From assembly GCA_007644065.1 (NCBI GenBank), contig VJWN01000014.1:620001-684000 (forward strand): a stretch of 64,000 nt of DNA, in the 5' to 3' direction. Shown here one piece after another: positions 23,176-34,434 of this stretch (the first letter of the stretch is position 1; each line of letters opens with the position of its first letter). The translations under genes were made by a program, and so were the position numbers. Below the pieces are notes generated by a model that was not told the origin of the DNA, made no database searches, and saw nothing but the letters and a program-made list of their open reading frames with translations. This DNA is from Margaritispora aquatica. Taxonomy: Eukaryota > Ascomycota > Leotiomycetes > Helotiales > Discinellaceae.

Positions 23176-24945
23176 ATGGACGACGAATATCCGCAGTATG
23201 TGGAATGGTCAGATGAGCCAGCTGTGCCCACACCCCTATACACAGCGGCATCGAACAAGGACCATACCGAGCTCGCACGATTGCTGGCAATATCGAACGA
23301 CTTGGTGAATCAACGTGACAGCTCCGCCGATTCAGATTGGTACACACCCATTCAAATCGCTATTCAGCATCACGATATCGCATCTGTCAAACTTCTCCTG
23401 CGCCATGGTGCAGACCCAAAAATGCGGCTGCCCTGGCGTGAGCGTTACTTCGACCAAGAGTCAAGTTCTGTTACTGAAGCGGCCAGTCTCGGGTTTGTAG
23501 ATATTTTGAGATTGTTGATTGAAAACGGTGTTCCCGTGACCTCGATTGTATTGTACTGTGCAGCTGATGCTGGGCGACTAGAATGTGTCAAGGAGATAAT
23601 TTTGTGGCTGGTGAATAGTGACCGCAATGTATTTGACGATGGAGTTTCGAAGAGCACGGCGGTGAGATGGGCTTTACGATGTGCGGCTGAGGGGTGGAGG
23701 GATGAGATCATCGAGTATATACTCGCCACTGGTGATCCTGACAAAAGCGCTGTGGATTATGCCTTATTAGGCGCAGTGATGGATGAAGTAAACCATGACG
23801 ACTTGTCCAAGCGGAACTGCGTGCGCAAAGGGTCGTACGAAGAAGCGCGCAAGAAAAGAACTGAGGTTGTGAGACTACTGCTAGCGGCTGGAGCAGATAT
23901 CGAGGCCACGAGCGACCCTTCAGTAGGAGAAGAATATTGCTGGAAACCGCTTCATACAATTGCGCGACAGGGCAACCGAACAAGAGAGATTTTTGATATG
24001 CTGTTGGAAAGAAACGCCGAGGTGGATTCCTTGAACTGGGAGGGAACCGGGTACGAAGATGGACAGACGCCCTTGTTCCGCGCTGTTTTAGCAGATGATG
24101 CCTACTTTGTTGAACGATTACTTGGGAAAGGCGCGAGGGTGTCTCAAATTGACAAAAATGAACGCACACTTCTGCACGTCTTGACTTTGAACAATACACC
24201 AGCATGCTCTGCTATCATGTCAAAACTTCTTGCCCTTGGCTTATCTCCTTGCAAAACAGACTCGAGGGGGAAAACGGCACTACATGAAGCTTCGAGTGAA
24301 GGGAATGTAGAAGCAGTGAGACTCCTTCTCTCCACTGATCCCAATTTGATCACCTACAAAACATCGGATGGCTGGACAGCGCTTCACTTTGCCGCTGATG
24401 GATATACAGACCAGCGAAAAGTTGATGCATCGACAATCCTTCTTGCTCATGGTGCAGATATCAACGCACTTACCGTGGAAGGCTGGACAATTCTCCATCG
24501 AGCAGTTACACTCCACGGATACGACGATGCACCTTTCATTTCATTTCTCTTAGAGAACGGTGCCGATGTTACAGCAACCGACGATGTGGAAAGTCCAGGC
24601 GATGTATCGCATGATCATGTCTCCAACGATCCTGTGTTGGCGGCTTTGCGTGCAACGGAGTTGCTTGACCGGGGAGCAGATATCAACGCCAAAGATAATG
24701 CGGGAATGGGATTTGAGGACTGTGTTAAGAAGAAGGGGTACGCAATCAGAATGGAGAGTGGGAAAGTGGTTGGACTTCAGAAGATCCCTGTTGCGAGGGA
24801 CAAGATTCAATATTCAGGGCCAGTCACATTTGGAAGGGGAAGGGGGGGGGGGGGGGGGAGGGGGGCAGAGAGAGCTGACTGGGTGTGGGATGGAGAATAT
24901 CTAAACCTCAGGGAACGAGGAAAAGGGCATAGACTTGGGACATAA
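23176..24945 (+). CDS. ankyrin-repeat protein
   Basis: Uninterrupted frame of 589 residues. Ankyrin repeats recur from residue 18 on, for example TPLYTAASNKDHTELARLL, TPIQIAIQHHDIASVKLLL-RHGADP, TALHEASSEGNVEAVRLLL, TALHFAADGY, ILLAHGADINA and FLLENGADVTA, roughly ten units with some degenerate ones. No catalytic domain is attached. The C-terminus contains a Gly-rich stretch encoded by a G homopolymer at about 24841-24858, where length errors would change the frame of the last 40 residues or so. Ankyrin proteins act in protein binding; the partner is unknown. No intron. Its position beside a transposon relic suggests an accessory gene. Confidence 0.85.
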   Translation: MDDEYPQYVEWSDEPAVPTPLYTAASNKDHTELARLLAISNDLVNQRDSSADSDWYTPIQIAIQHHDIASVKLLLRHGADPKMRLPWRERYFDQESSSVTEAASLGFVDILRLLIENGVPVTSIVLYCAADAGRLECVKEIILWLVNSDRNVFDDGVSKSTAVRWALRCAAEGWRDEIIEYILATGDPDKSAVDYALLGAVMDEVNHDDLSKRNCVRKGSYEEARKKRTEVVRLLLAAGADIEATSDPSVGEEYCWKPLHTIARQGNRTREIFDMLLERNAEVDSLNWEGTGYEDGQTPLFRAVLADDAYFVERLLGKGARVSQIDKNERTLLHVLTLNNTPACSAIMSKLLALGLSPCKTDSRGKTALHEASSEGNVEAVRLLLSTDPNLITYKTSDGWTALHFAADGYTDQRKVDASTILLAHGADINALTVEGWTILHRAVTLHGYDDAPFISFLLENGADVTATDDVESPGDVSHDHVSNDPVLAALRATELLDRGADINAKDNAGMGFEDCVKKKGYAIRMESGKVVGLQKIPVARDKIQYSGPVTFGRGRGGGGGRGAERADWVWDGEYLNLRERGKGHRLGT

Positions 24946-24959
24946 CCTTCAGAGCCTAG

Positions 24960-25135
24960 GCGAGAAACAGAGGCAGATTATGCCGAAGAGGGTGGTTGAA
25001 GCGAAGAGGATGATTGAACAGAAATGGGAATTGAACTGAGGATGGAGATTGAAGTGACGAGGGATACTCAGGCAAAGAGAGCAATTGAGGTGAAAAGAGT
25101 GATTCGAATATAAAGGGATATTGAATTGATGTAGC
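24960..25135. repeat. degenerate minisatellite-like purine-rich tract
   Basis: Purine-rich sequence just after the ankyrin gene in which GATTGAA, GAATTGA and CAATTGA units recur about every 25-35 bp together with AGAGG/AAGAG. Imperfect; a boundary cannot be set exactly. Confidence 0.35.
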
Positions 25136-26760
25136 CAATTGTTGTCATGTTATATACTCTTTGCTTGTTTCTCTGTTAGAGAGCTGGTGGCATGCTGAAA
25201 AGTATTAGATTAAGCAAGGAAAGGGAGAGTGAGTTTAGGAGCTTTTCAGCACAATGGGCTTCGTCGGACAAATCATAAATAAACATGCTTATTCTCTAAT
25301 TTCTAGTATATACCTATTGAAAATCCTATGATAAAGCTGCTATTAAGCCTACCAGTTCGCTTAATATTCGAAATACTCTTTTCCGTGATTCGAAAAGAGG
25401 TAACGACAAGAAAAAGAGGATTTAGGATTAAAAAGACAAAATCTAGTAAATGCCTCGACTCGCCTCCCAACTTACTTATTATATGGTCTGAGGTTTATAA
25501 GTAAGTTTTTAGAGAGCCTTTAAAGATAAGTCTATAGGCGTTAGCGGACGTAGAGTTAATAACTAATTACGAAAACCGGTATTCATTATAACACTGGAGA
25601 AATAAGGCCTTCAGCAGAATACGAATGTAAATGTGGTGTATAATTAACAACTCGCTTAGTTTTTAGAGGGCAACGATTGAAAACAGATAAAGCCTTGAAA
25701 TTCTTGAATCCAGAAAAGGTACTGAATCTCTTGTCTATGGTCCATCTGTTCAATTTCAAAGAATATATAAGCCATATCAATTACTGCCCAAAAGCGGCAG
25801 CCATAGTCTAGCTCGTGGCTATTGAATGAATACCACAGACAAGAAACTTGCCATGTCGTTCTTGGTCTCCATATTTATAGGCATCAGATACATGAAGATA
25901 CATGATTGATCATCGATTCCAATGAGCTTTGAATTGCTATTTGCTAGTGCTCACGCATTAATTCACATCAAAGCTTAGTGCAGCAAGCCAATTTCAGATA
26001 TGAAGCTGACCAGCTCCAAATACAAGCCAGCTAATCCTCTGTTCCCACCAGCCACATATGCTATAGCAAACCACCCCATAGATGAGCAACACCCTACAAA
26101 CTCATTTTACAAAAATCACAGTGTCTCTATACCCCAGCCAAACCACTTCTTCATGCCTCTGCCAATACCAATAACATAACAAGTTCAAAGAGCAGGATAT
26201 GTTTGTTGACGTGCTTTATTCGTTTGTCACTGCTATACGTTATCTTCGAGGATTATGTCCATCTCGCAAGTGCGTAAGTGAGGCTTGTGTAAGTCGAGCT
26301 TCAAAGGGCCATGAGATCCGAGACTGAGGAGAGTATTGTTGTGGTTTCAAAGTTCCTTCCTGAAATTTTTGGTGTGACCAGATGTCGTACTTCCATCCAT
26401 TCAACCAGCATTTCCCAGCTTCAGATATGCAAGCGCTTCGAGACCCTTCCGTTCCCGCTACAACCCATAGTTCGAGCATCGAAAGTTGTCGTTGAGGTGA
26501 CGTTTTAGCTGAGCAAGGCTTGCGCCCTTCTGATATACAAATGCTGACTCTAGCAGTATTTGTGCTCCATTGCGTATCTTGGTGCCTTTCCAACCAGTCC
26601 ATTCCGGTACCACCCAAAGCCGATATGGTTGTCATCCTCAAGCAGGTCAAATATCCTCCATATATCATCATTTCAATTCCCAACAACCATCCCATATCAC
26701 GAAAAGACCTGACACAAATCCACACGTTAGCACCATCACCAAATCTGGCCTCTTACTCTC
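25136..26760. other. intergenic region with possible transposase relic
   Basis: No intact gene. A stop-riddled transposase-like stretch is listed separately. A 161-codon minus frame at 26725-26240 has unusual composition, no ATG-linked features, and is not supported. Confidence 0.4.
25258..25570 (+). pseudogene. possible RIP-mutated pogo/Fot1-type transposase fragment
   Basis: Reading the plus strand through several stops gives a pattern like the N-terminal psq helix-turn-helix of fungal pogo/Fot1 transposases: SYDKAAIKPTSSLNIRNTLF followed by a basic stretch (RDSKRGNDKKKR). The region is AT-rich and full of TAA/TAG. Similarity is by eye only and short, so this is tentative. Confidence 0.35.
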
Positions 26761-27027
26761 TCACACCCCAACATAAAACAACATAAAACACAACACAAAA
26801 ATCACAAAACTCACCCCCAAAGTAGCAATCTTCAGCGCCACATTCCCAACCAACGAGTCCCGTCTCCACCGCGCATAGTCATCGCAATGCTTGCACACAA
26901 ACACAAGCTTAAAGCCAAACCAAAGCTTTGCCATCTCTTCGCCGCACTCGCGACAATATGGCGCGTCGTAGAAGCGCTTGTAGATCCATTTCCCGCCTGC
27001 GAGGACGAGGACTGGGAGGCCGAACAT
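26761..27027 (-). CDS. small zinc-ribbon protein with C-terminal membrane segment
   Basis: 88 residues from the ATG at 27027; a longer TTG-initiated frame reaches 27357 but its N-terminal part is low-complexity leader. The protein has YCRECGEE and FVCKHCDDY, two C-x2-C knuckles about 20 residues apart as in a zinc ribbon, then a hydrophobic C-terminal segment (IATLGVSFVIFVLCFMLFY) likely to span a membrane. A hydrophobic N-terminus (MFGLPVLVLAGG) may be a second membrane contact. No homologue is recognised. A tail-anchored membrane protein is the simplest reading. GT-rich leader repeats (GTTTGTTTGTTT) lie upstream. Confidence 0.55.
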   Translation of the reverse strand: MFGLPVLVLAGGKWIYKRFYDAPYCRECGEEMAKLWFGFKLVFVCKHCDDYARWRRDSLVGNVALKIATLGVSFVIFVLCFMLFYVGV

Positions 27028-28955
27028 TGCGTTTGCGTTGTGTTGCTTTTGTGGTTTTTGTTGACTGATATTGGGGGGTTTCGTCGTTTGTTTGTTTGTT
27101 TGTTTGTCTTTTTTTAGTTTCAAGAGGCTCGTGTCGGATATCTCGATGCTGATATGTATCTTTACTGAGTAATGGAATTTCCTTTCAGCTCGAAATGAAC
27201 TTGCAAAAACCATGGAATAAGGCTTCATTAATACACCTCCCTCCCTACCTCCAGCGCACGCTTCCACCAGATCGATCATCACCTCCCGCAACCATGCAGT
27301 CACCACACTGTATGTCCTCCAACCCTTCGCACCCCTCACCAACAATCGCACCACCACACCTAATCAACAGACATACCCAACCTCGCCCTAAGCGAGCATT
27401 ATCTGGATCTGATTCGCTTCGCGACTTTAGGTTCCAGGCTATGCCCACAACCTTCACCTCAGCCCCACCCACCATCTCGGCAAATCGCCGTGCTCGCCAG
27501 ACCCCCCTTTCAGGAAAAATACCGTGCAGAAGCGAAAGTGTCATGTTCACCATGTCCTGCTTTGAAACTCAATAACTTGCGCGCACGCACCAAGGTTTCT
27601 GGCCGAGTAGTGGGGTAGTCACTAGCTACCTGGTATGTGGTGCAGATGACGTGCAGCATCACAAGGCTTTTGTGAAGGCTTCTTGACGCTAAGCCCTTAC
27701 TTACCTGCTTGCCTCCCTACCATCTATCGATCTACCAACCTATCATTTAACTTGTTATCAAAGGTGTGGATAGATGGAACAGTCAGAGAAGGGTCGCTGG
27801 CACGAGGATCCGTCACGACCGTTGAATGTTGAGTGTTGCAAAGAGAGGCAGGCGTTCGTGAGGTGAGATGTACATGATGACATATATCATAGGGGATTTG
27901 AGTCTCAAGCTGATTTGAAGTTGTTATGCTGATGTTGATACTTTTACTGTGACCTTTACTTACCTGCCTTGTCTTGAATATTGGTGCCTAAAGTATCGAT
28001 GGTAATATAATATATACACATAGTCCAGACCTAACTTTACTTGATATAAGTAGATGAATAAATACCTGCCTGCTACCTTATATCTAGTCTACCTACATCA
28101 AGATTTCCTTCAAACAAAGCTCTATTCCGAATTCCCATCATATTCCAAGCCAGCAACCCAGCAAATAGTCCACTGTATTGTCTACCGAACGTGATAAAAT
28201 AGCGAGATACGAGAATTCATCAGAAGTTAGCTTTGGACATACTCATAAGTAAGATAGATAACTACTTAGATATATACACAGATAGACCAACAGCCAGCGT
28301 GATTTAAATCGAATACCGCCCTTGTAAGAACGACCCAGAAACAACAGTGGGGTCATCTATACTATAAGTGATTTTTTATTATATTAAACTGAAGTATGTC
28401 TAGCCTCTACATCACGCAACGATTTCCTCCCTCTCGGCAGCCCCCAAGTTCTCATTATCTCATTCCAATTCTCATTCTGCTTCTCGTTCCATTCCATTCC
28501 AGCTAAGTTTCTGTTGCACATCGAACCTGTGGCTCACTTCCGCAGTCTCCATACCCTCTTACCCTCTCCCCCTATCTCTCACGATGTCCCTACGCCAAAC
28601 CATCGGAGTGCATTCCGCTCCCTCCCTTCACCACCCTTCACCACCCATCCTCACTCACCATCTGCAAATTCCGTTCGTCCCACCTTTAGCGGAACGGGCC
28701 TCCCTTCTTCTGCACAACAGGACAACAGCGCAGCCTCACATTCCGCGGTTGTCTCCAATAACAATATCGGATCACGTAAATAAATAGACAAACCACAGAT
28801 CAAATGAGACGAAAGAATGGCTCGATTTCCTCAAGTCGAGCATTAACTAGAAACAGATATATTGCCTGGTATTTATGACCGACGCCATGCATTTTATACA
28901 CAAAAAGATAGTACACCTCCCAAAAGCTAATATCAAAAACCCCACAATGCCATTC
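27028..28955. other. intergenic region, no supported gene
   Basis: 1.9 kb. Short overlapping frames on both strands (for example 27245-27553 and 28514-28783) show proline or arginine bias and no recognisable motif. The 27700-28350 part is rich in TACCTRCC/CTACCTA-type pieces and probably non-coding. Confidence 0.45.
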
Positions 28956-30434
28956 TCATATACACAACCACACGCTCCCACCCAGTACACCCACCAGGAC
29001 CAGCGCCGTTAGAATACCGGCTCCAATCCTATCCCCTGAAGTCGCAGGCGTAATCGTCACTATTTTCGAAGTCGAGCTGTCAGATCCGGCATTTGGATCA
29101 CCAACACTGGTTCCTGTGCCCTTTACGGCACTCACCCATCCGGGCGCCATGTCGACGAGGTTGCTCTGGACGATCTCCAAGACAGCCATTTGCTCTCCCA
29201 CACCCAAACTGCCATCGTTCGCTCCCGTCGTCCACTTTAACCCACATGCCGTTCCCCTGGTCCCGGCTGTGCATGTCTTAATGGCTGCTTTAGCAGAGAC
29301 GGCGATTTCGGCAATGATCTGATCATGTAGGGAAGGGACAAGCTCTGCTGTGGCAGCGAGCCAACGACTAAGGTATGCTTTGAAGGATCGCTGATCGACG
29401 TTGCACTTTCCTGAGGCTTCACAAGGCTCGTACATCACGCTGTCGACGAAGAACTTATTGGACGCATTAACAAGGCCCTGCGTACGCTCTTTCCAAATAG
29501 CACTGCCGTTTGTCTGATCACATTAGCTATTGAAAGTGGTATATAGGATGTCGAGTCTTACATAGTTATACATTGCTGCTGCGCCCAGCATGAAAATACC
29601 ATTATTATATGTCCACTGGTTGTGATCCTTGGAGGTGCAATTATCGGTGTTTTGCGTTCCGTCATAGACATTATATTCCGGAGTCATGAGGCCAATCGCG
29701 TTTGTCCACTCCCAAGCCTTAGCTGCCCATTCAGCGTATGTCGCATTGCCAGTATACAGTGCCAGTCTCGAGGCAATATTGAAGAAGCAGCCGTTCGAGA
29801 TGGAGTTCTTGTAGGTGTAGCCACTGTTGAAGGTGAAAATCTGCCACCGAAATCCACCTCCACATGTCGTTGTATCCCATCGTGGTACTTGCGTATTGAA
29901 AACACCCTGTGCAAGAGCTAGCCATCCTGGTCCCTTAGTAGGTGCTGGAAAGTTGGTTTCTGCTGCAGTCATAGCTGCCATTCCCCAGAACGCTTGATCA
30001 TCGTTACCCAGCGTTTTCGACTGATTCAACGGCATGAAATCTCCATCGTCTCCTGCCTGATGTAATAGTGCCTGTGATATGACCGCGTTGTATGATGTAT
30101 CGCCTGTGTAGTACCAATAATTTATCATCGATCCGAACCTGCTATGGTCAGTTCTGTCTCACACCTAGCAATACCCCAAGTCTTGAAGCGGTTTGCAGAA
30201 TCCCTCTTGTACATACATTGCTCCGCACTCCCACCAGTAATATGGATCTGGCAAATTACCAGGTGTATCTCCTGTTCGATTTCCAGTGTAGTATGTCATC
30301 ATATCGTATGCTATGGTACTCGCGGCGGCTTTGATCGAGTCTTTCGAGGTGAGATCTAATGTGATAGCTGCCTCTGCTTGACCGGCAAGCAGCCCAATGC
30401 CTCCTGCATACGCAAGAGAGGAAATCCACCTCAT
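28956..30434 (-). CDS. GH76 mannan endo-1,6-alpha-mannosidase, Dfg5/Dcw1 type, GPI-anchored
   Basis: Exons 30434-30217, 30138-29562 and 29513-28956 give 450 residues. Family members transfer GPI-anchored proteins from the plasma membrane to cell-wall glucan via their alpha-1,6-mannan stubs and are needed for wall integrity. Signal peptide at the N-terminus ([22 protein letters not shown]); the GH76 core includes [35 protein letters not shown], the catalytic Asp pair in [14 protein letters not shown], and [11 protein letters not shown]. Several N-x-T/S sites. The end is a small-residue omega region followed by a hydrophobic tail ([19 protein letters not shown]), as in GPI proteins. Introns 78 and 48 bp; phase closes at both. 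GA-rich leader at 30455-30490. Confidence 0.95.
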
Positions 30435-31969
30435 GATGCTGCTGTAGTTCGAATCGAGAAGAAAGGAGAGAGAAAGAGAGAGAGATCTAAGAGATCAGGA
30501 CAGAGGAAACGAGAGGTCGGAACTGGATATGATGTTGAAACGAAAGACTGGACTTCAAGTTATGCCCGTATGTAATGCGAAGATATGGTAGTCTATGAAA
30601 AGTAATTGTTCGGGAGCGACAGAAAGGACATATGCAATACGAAGGTACGAATGCCAAACTTACAGAAGAGCCGATCAAAATCAAAGAATCATGGGACGTC
30701 CGGAAGTCAAACAGCACGGAGTCGTTGCCAAGATGAATGGTTCAGCACAGCCATGATCCTCTTGCTCTTCTTGCTGTGTTCTTTGAGGTGCCCAGGTGCC
30801 GAGTCGTGCAGGCGACGTTGGCACACAATACCATGGAATCACTGCCCTGGTTGGCAATTCCAACCAGGGGGGATGAAAGGGAGAACGACGATGCCCAGAG
30901 TCTTGGGAGAAAGGATGGCAGAGGCTACAGGGCACCGTGATAGGAGCGAGGGCGTACAAAGCGCTGGGTTGTGGGTCGCCAAGTGGTCGGAAAGTCAGGA
31001 CGAGACACCGTCTGGTGTTGCAAGAATATTGGCAAAGTTTGCTAGGGCTCATGGGGGCTTGGGTAATCCCCACAGTAACGAAGATATAAGATGAGCTGGC
31101 GTGGCACTGGATTGGCAGTTGATAGATGGTGAATCTGCGAATAAACAAATTGTGACGAACGAGATACGAATGAGAGCGAGGGTTGGAAAAGATGCAAACA
31201 ATAAAGGTATAAGGGTACAAGAGGATAGGAGGTTGAAAGAAAGTTGCAAGAGAGTTGAAGATAAAGCTGGAGAAGAACACTGGAGAATATCCACCCCATC
31301 TTACCCATTCTAGGCCAAGGTTCACCCGAACCTCCGGTGCCGACGTCACATGATTTTATGCTTAGTCACAACTTACTACAGGTAACCATTCACTTCAAGC
31401 GAGGTTCATACAATATCGATATATACTTTATTTTACCTCATGAGAAGAACTTACTTCCTAGTAATAAGATCTCATATAGATAAAGAAACGTCTACGTCTT
31501 GCTGTCTCTCTCTACCAAAGACACGATCAACATCATTGCATGTCTCAACCCATATTTATTTTTTCCCTTGAGCACAACTCGGCACGGCAGAGCTGTCGCA
31601 GAATGAGACAAAAAGTTCAGATGGCATATATAGGTACGAGCTGATAGAGCTATACACGCATGTGGCTTTGATGACATGGGCAATTACGACATCACACCGC
31701 TCACACTAGCCGCGTTGTTCTAAGCATAAGGGGCTGGTTACTGTCGGCGTGGGAGGATGAGAACAGATCTAGAAAGATGTATGGAGGATCGGCCACAGCG
31801 AACATTGTTCGAAGGATTCACAGTTTCAACTGCATGTTTCCTCTTGCTCAAACACCAGCTTTCAGCCTTGAATCCTCCCCTCAAAAAGAAATATCTTTGA
31901 TTTACTTTATAATTATTATCATCACTGTCATCCTTATCGACTCTGTCTATCCGTTACCTAAGTATCCCA
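30435..31969. other. intergenic region, no supported gene
   Basis: 1.5 kb between the 5' end of the GH76 gene and the 3' end of the ferric reductase gene. A GA-rich microsatellite-like run lies at 30460-30490 and a perfect 10-bp hairpin at 30845-30869. The 222-codon minus frame 31349-30681 is not supported by any motif. Confidence 0.45.
30845..30869. repeat. perfect inverted repeat, 10-bp stem, 5-nt loop
   Basis: CCCTGGTTGG, loop CAATT, CCAACCAGGG. About 410 bp upstream of the GH76 start codon. Function unknown. Confidence 0.6.
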
Positions 31970-34434
31970 TCAAATATCCCATCTCGCACCATAGCACTCG
32001 AGCCCCCTGCCCCTCCCCCTCTCCCCCTCTATCAAGCCCTTACACGCCTCTTCACCCGCCTCGATAAACTGATTCGGACCAGAGATATACACCCAAGTTC
32101 TCTCGCCTATCGCTTTCCCCCTTTTATTCCAAGCACCACTACCTCTCCTTCCCTCACCTACAGCATCACTGCCTAACTCCTCACTTACCATGCTGCCCCT
32201 CCTCTGACTCTCACTCTCACACACTCTCTCATTCCCCGACAAAATTTCCTCGAGCACGGTAGCAGCTGAGAGACGCGGACGCCCGTTGCCGGTGAGGTGG
32301 ATGCGGATGTCGAGATTGGGTGTTGTTGCCGTATCTACGAAGGTTGTGGGTTAGCGAGAAGAGGCCGAGAAGGAAATCAGGAGGAAGGAAGGGAGAGGAT
32401 ATGAGATGAATTGGTATAGAACGTAACGTACTCTGCAATCCAGGCAACGCGATATAATCATCCTCCCTCACGCTCCAGACAATCACCAGCCGCTTCCACA
32501 CGCTTTTCTTCCCTTTCCCCGTCCCAGGAGTTACCACACAACCACCTCCACCTCCACTTCCAGCAACGTCCTGTCTCCGTTGACAAGCACCATCACACAC
32601 AACTGCACCTTCATCCCTCATAACTTTATCCTCAACGCTTTCCCTTCCCCTCATCATCTCCCTAAACGCCCCCGCGATAGCCAACGCACCACTAGCGCCC
32701 GTCCCGGCGACCAAACAAACGACAGTCTCGAAACTCGCCGGATCCGCTGGCGTGAAATACGGCCCTTCGAGCCTCAAACTCACCGGCACACCTAGCCTAC
32801 CATCTTCAAGTCTTCCCACTGTCGATTCAGTTGAAGCTTCGAGATAGCCGGTGTCGACACTGCTGGACGATGTGTCGGTTTGCGATACTTCACTCACGTT
32901 TTCGTTGGCAACCTCGCTTAGTCTCGCTAATTTCGCAGTCCATTGCAACTTCTCGCTTCGTTTCGCTCTCCTCCTTCCTTTAACCCTCCTCACCACTCCA
33001 AAAATTGCGTTCATACAGCCCCTTCTCGCCTCTCCCTCCTTTCCCATCTCGCCTGTTTCTCCACTCACCACATCCTTACTCCCACTCTGCACCACACCTT
33101 CCTGCTCAGCAGCAGGAACAACAGCAACGACACCTCCACGCTTGCGAAACAAGAACTGAATCACGATATCCTCTTCAGAGGCCGGCGTGGCTTTGTTCTG
33201 CGACGCGAGATGCGTAATCGTAGTGAAGGGGTGTAACTCCCTAAGCGAGGACTCGGCGTGATGGATGTAGAAATGCGCTAGTGGAGACGTACACGCGCAG
33301 CCTTTGAGGCGATTTCGAGGGAGGAAGGTCGTGATCCTATTCATCGTGTATAAGTCAGTATTTTACCCAAGAACTTCAAGCACCAGCACAAGCCAAAAAG
33401 AGGGAAGGAAGAAAGAGAACTCACAAAAACCACCCCTTGCCCAACCCTTCAACCCTCCCCTCCCTCCTCCCCCAAAGCTCAGCAACGCGCATCCCCCAAT
33501 CGCAAATCCACATGCCCAGGCCAGGCGCCACACAATAGAGCATGGTACTCGCATGGAGACAAACCAGCACAACCGCAAGCACGGCGCTCAAATGCGCAAA
33601 GTAGAACAGATTAAAGCGCCTGCTCCTCACGGCCGGGAGGCTCGTCAGCCCTAGCACCACGAACACCGCCGTGGCGACTAGGCCCGTGAAGATGAGACTC
33701 GCGCGCCAGGTGCCGAGTGGGGTGCGCAGACCGGGCCAGGTCTCGGTGAGCAGGTAGGTTGGGTTGAGGACGGGGTAGACTTTTCGTGCTGTGGTGGTGA
33801 GAGAGAGGAAGACGGGGAGCCAGGATGCGTAGAGCAGGCCGTGGGTGAGAATGAGGGCGAAGAGTGTGTATGCGGTGAGCATGTGGAAGGTGAGGGTCGT
33901 GCCAACGGAGATCTTGAAGAATGATGCGAGGGCACTATGCCGTGAGATAGGCAGGATGACCATCCCCATCGTGACGTCGCAGAGATGGCCTGTTAGTGCC
34001 ACGGCAGCCAGACGTGCATTTCCTTTGTGTACACCACCTTCCTCCCCTCGCTGTTCAAAATATGTCGACAATCGACCCCACCAGAGTCCTATCAACGCAC
34101 CATACAGAACTGCTATCCAGGCCACAATCAGCAGTCCACTGTAGGACACATGTTTCCCGAGCAAAGGCAGCTTAGACTCGAAAACAGGTTTAGCGAGGAA
34201 AGTTCTGACACGAAGGTTGAAAGCCCGGACGGCGAGCAAGGAGACGGAAATGCAGAGCCAGCTGTACCAGAGCACGACGTGTAGACGTGCTTGCAGCGGG
34301 AAGAGCCATTCGCCGCAGGTGCCGGCGTAGCAGTGGTGCGAGGAGCGATAGGTGAGGGATATCGAGAGCGCGAAGGTGAGCGAGAGGGTTATGGCGAGGG
34401 GCCAGAGGCAGGTTCGTGGGGTGATGCGTCGCAT
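31970..34434 (-). CDS. ferric-chelate reductase (FRE family)
   Basis: Exons 34434-33425, 33336-32432 and 32334-31970 give 759 residues. Plasma-membrane flavocytochrome b that reduces ferric chelates with cytosolic NADPH. Exon 1 holds the multi-span ferric-reductase domain with paired heme-type histidines, H-x13... in FHMLTAYTLFALILTHG and H-x12-H in AHLSAVLAVVLVCLH. Exon 2 has the FAD motif LHPFTT, then RLEGPYF and the nucleotide-binding loop LVAGTGASGALAIAGAF. Exon 3 ends with WVYISGPNQFIEAGEEACK and YGARWDI, typical of the family. Oddity: an insertion of roughly 115 charged, Ser/Thr-rich residues separates HPFT from GPYF, and a Gly-rich loop follows GxG. Splice phases close at both introns. 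Confidence 0.93.

Noticed and set aside
27245..27553. 102-codon minus-strand ORF
   Set aside because: Gly/Arg-rich, no conserved feature, overlaps another frame and a gene leader.
30681..31349. 222-codon minus-strand ORF upstream of GH76
   Set aside because: No motif, biased composition, contains the perfect hairpin; looks like promoter and leader sequence.
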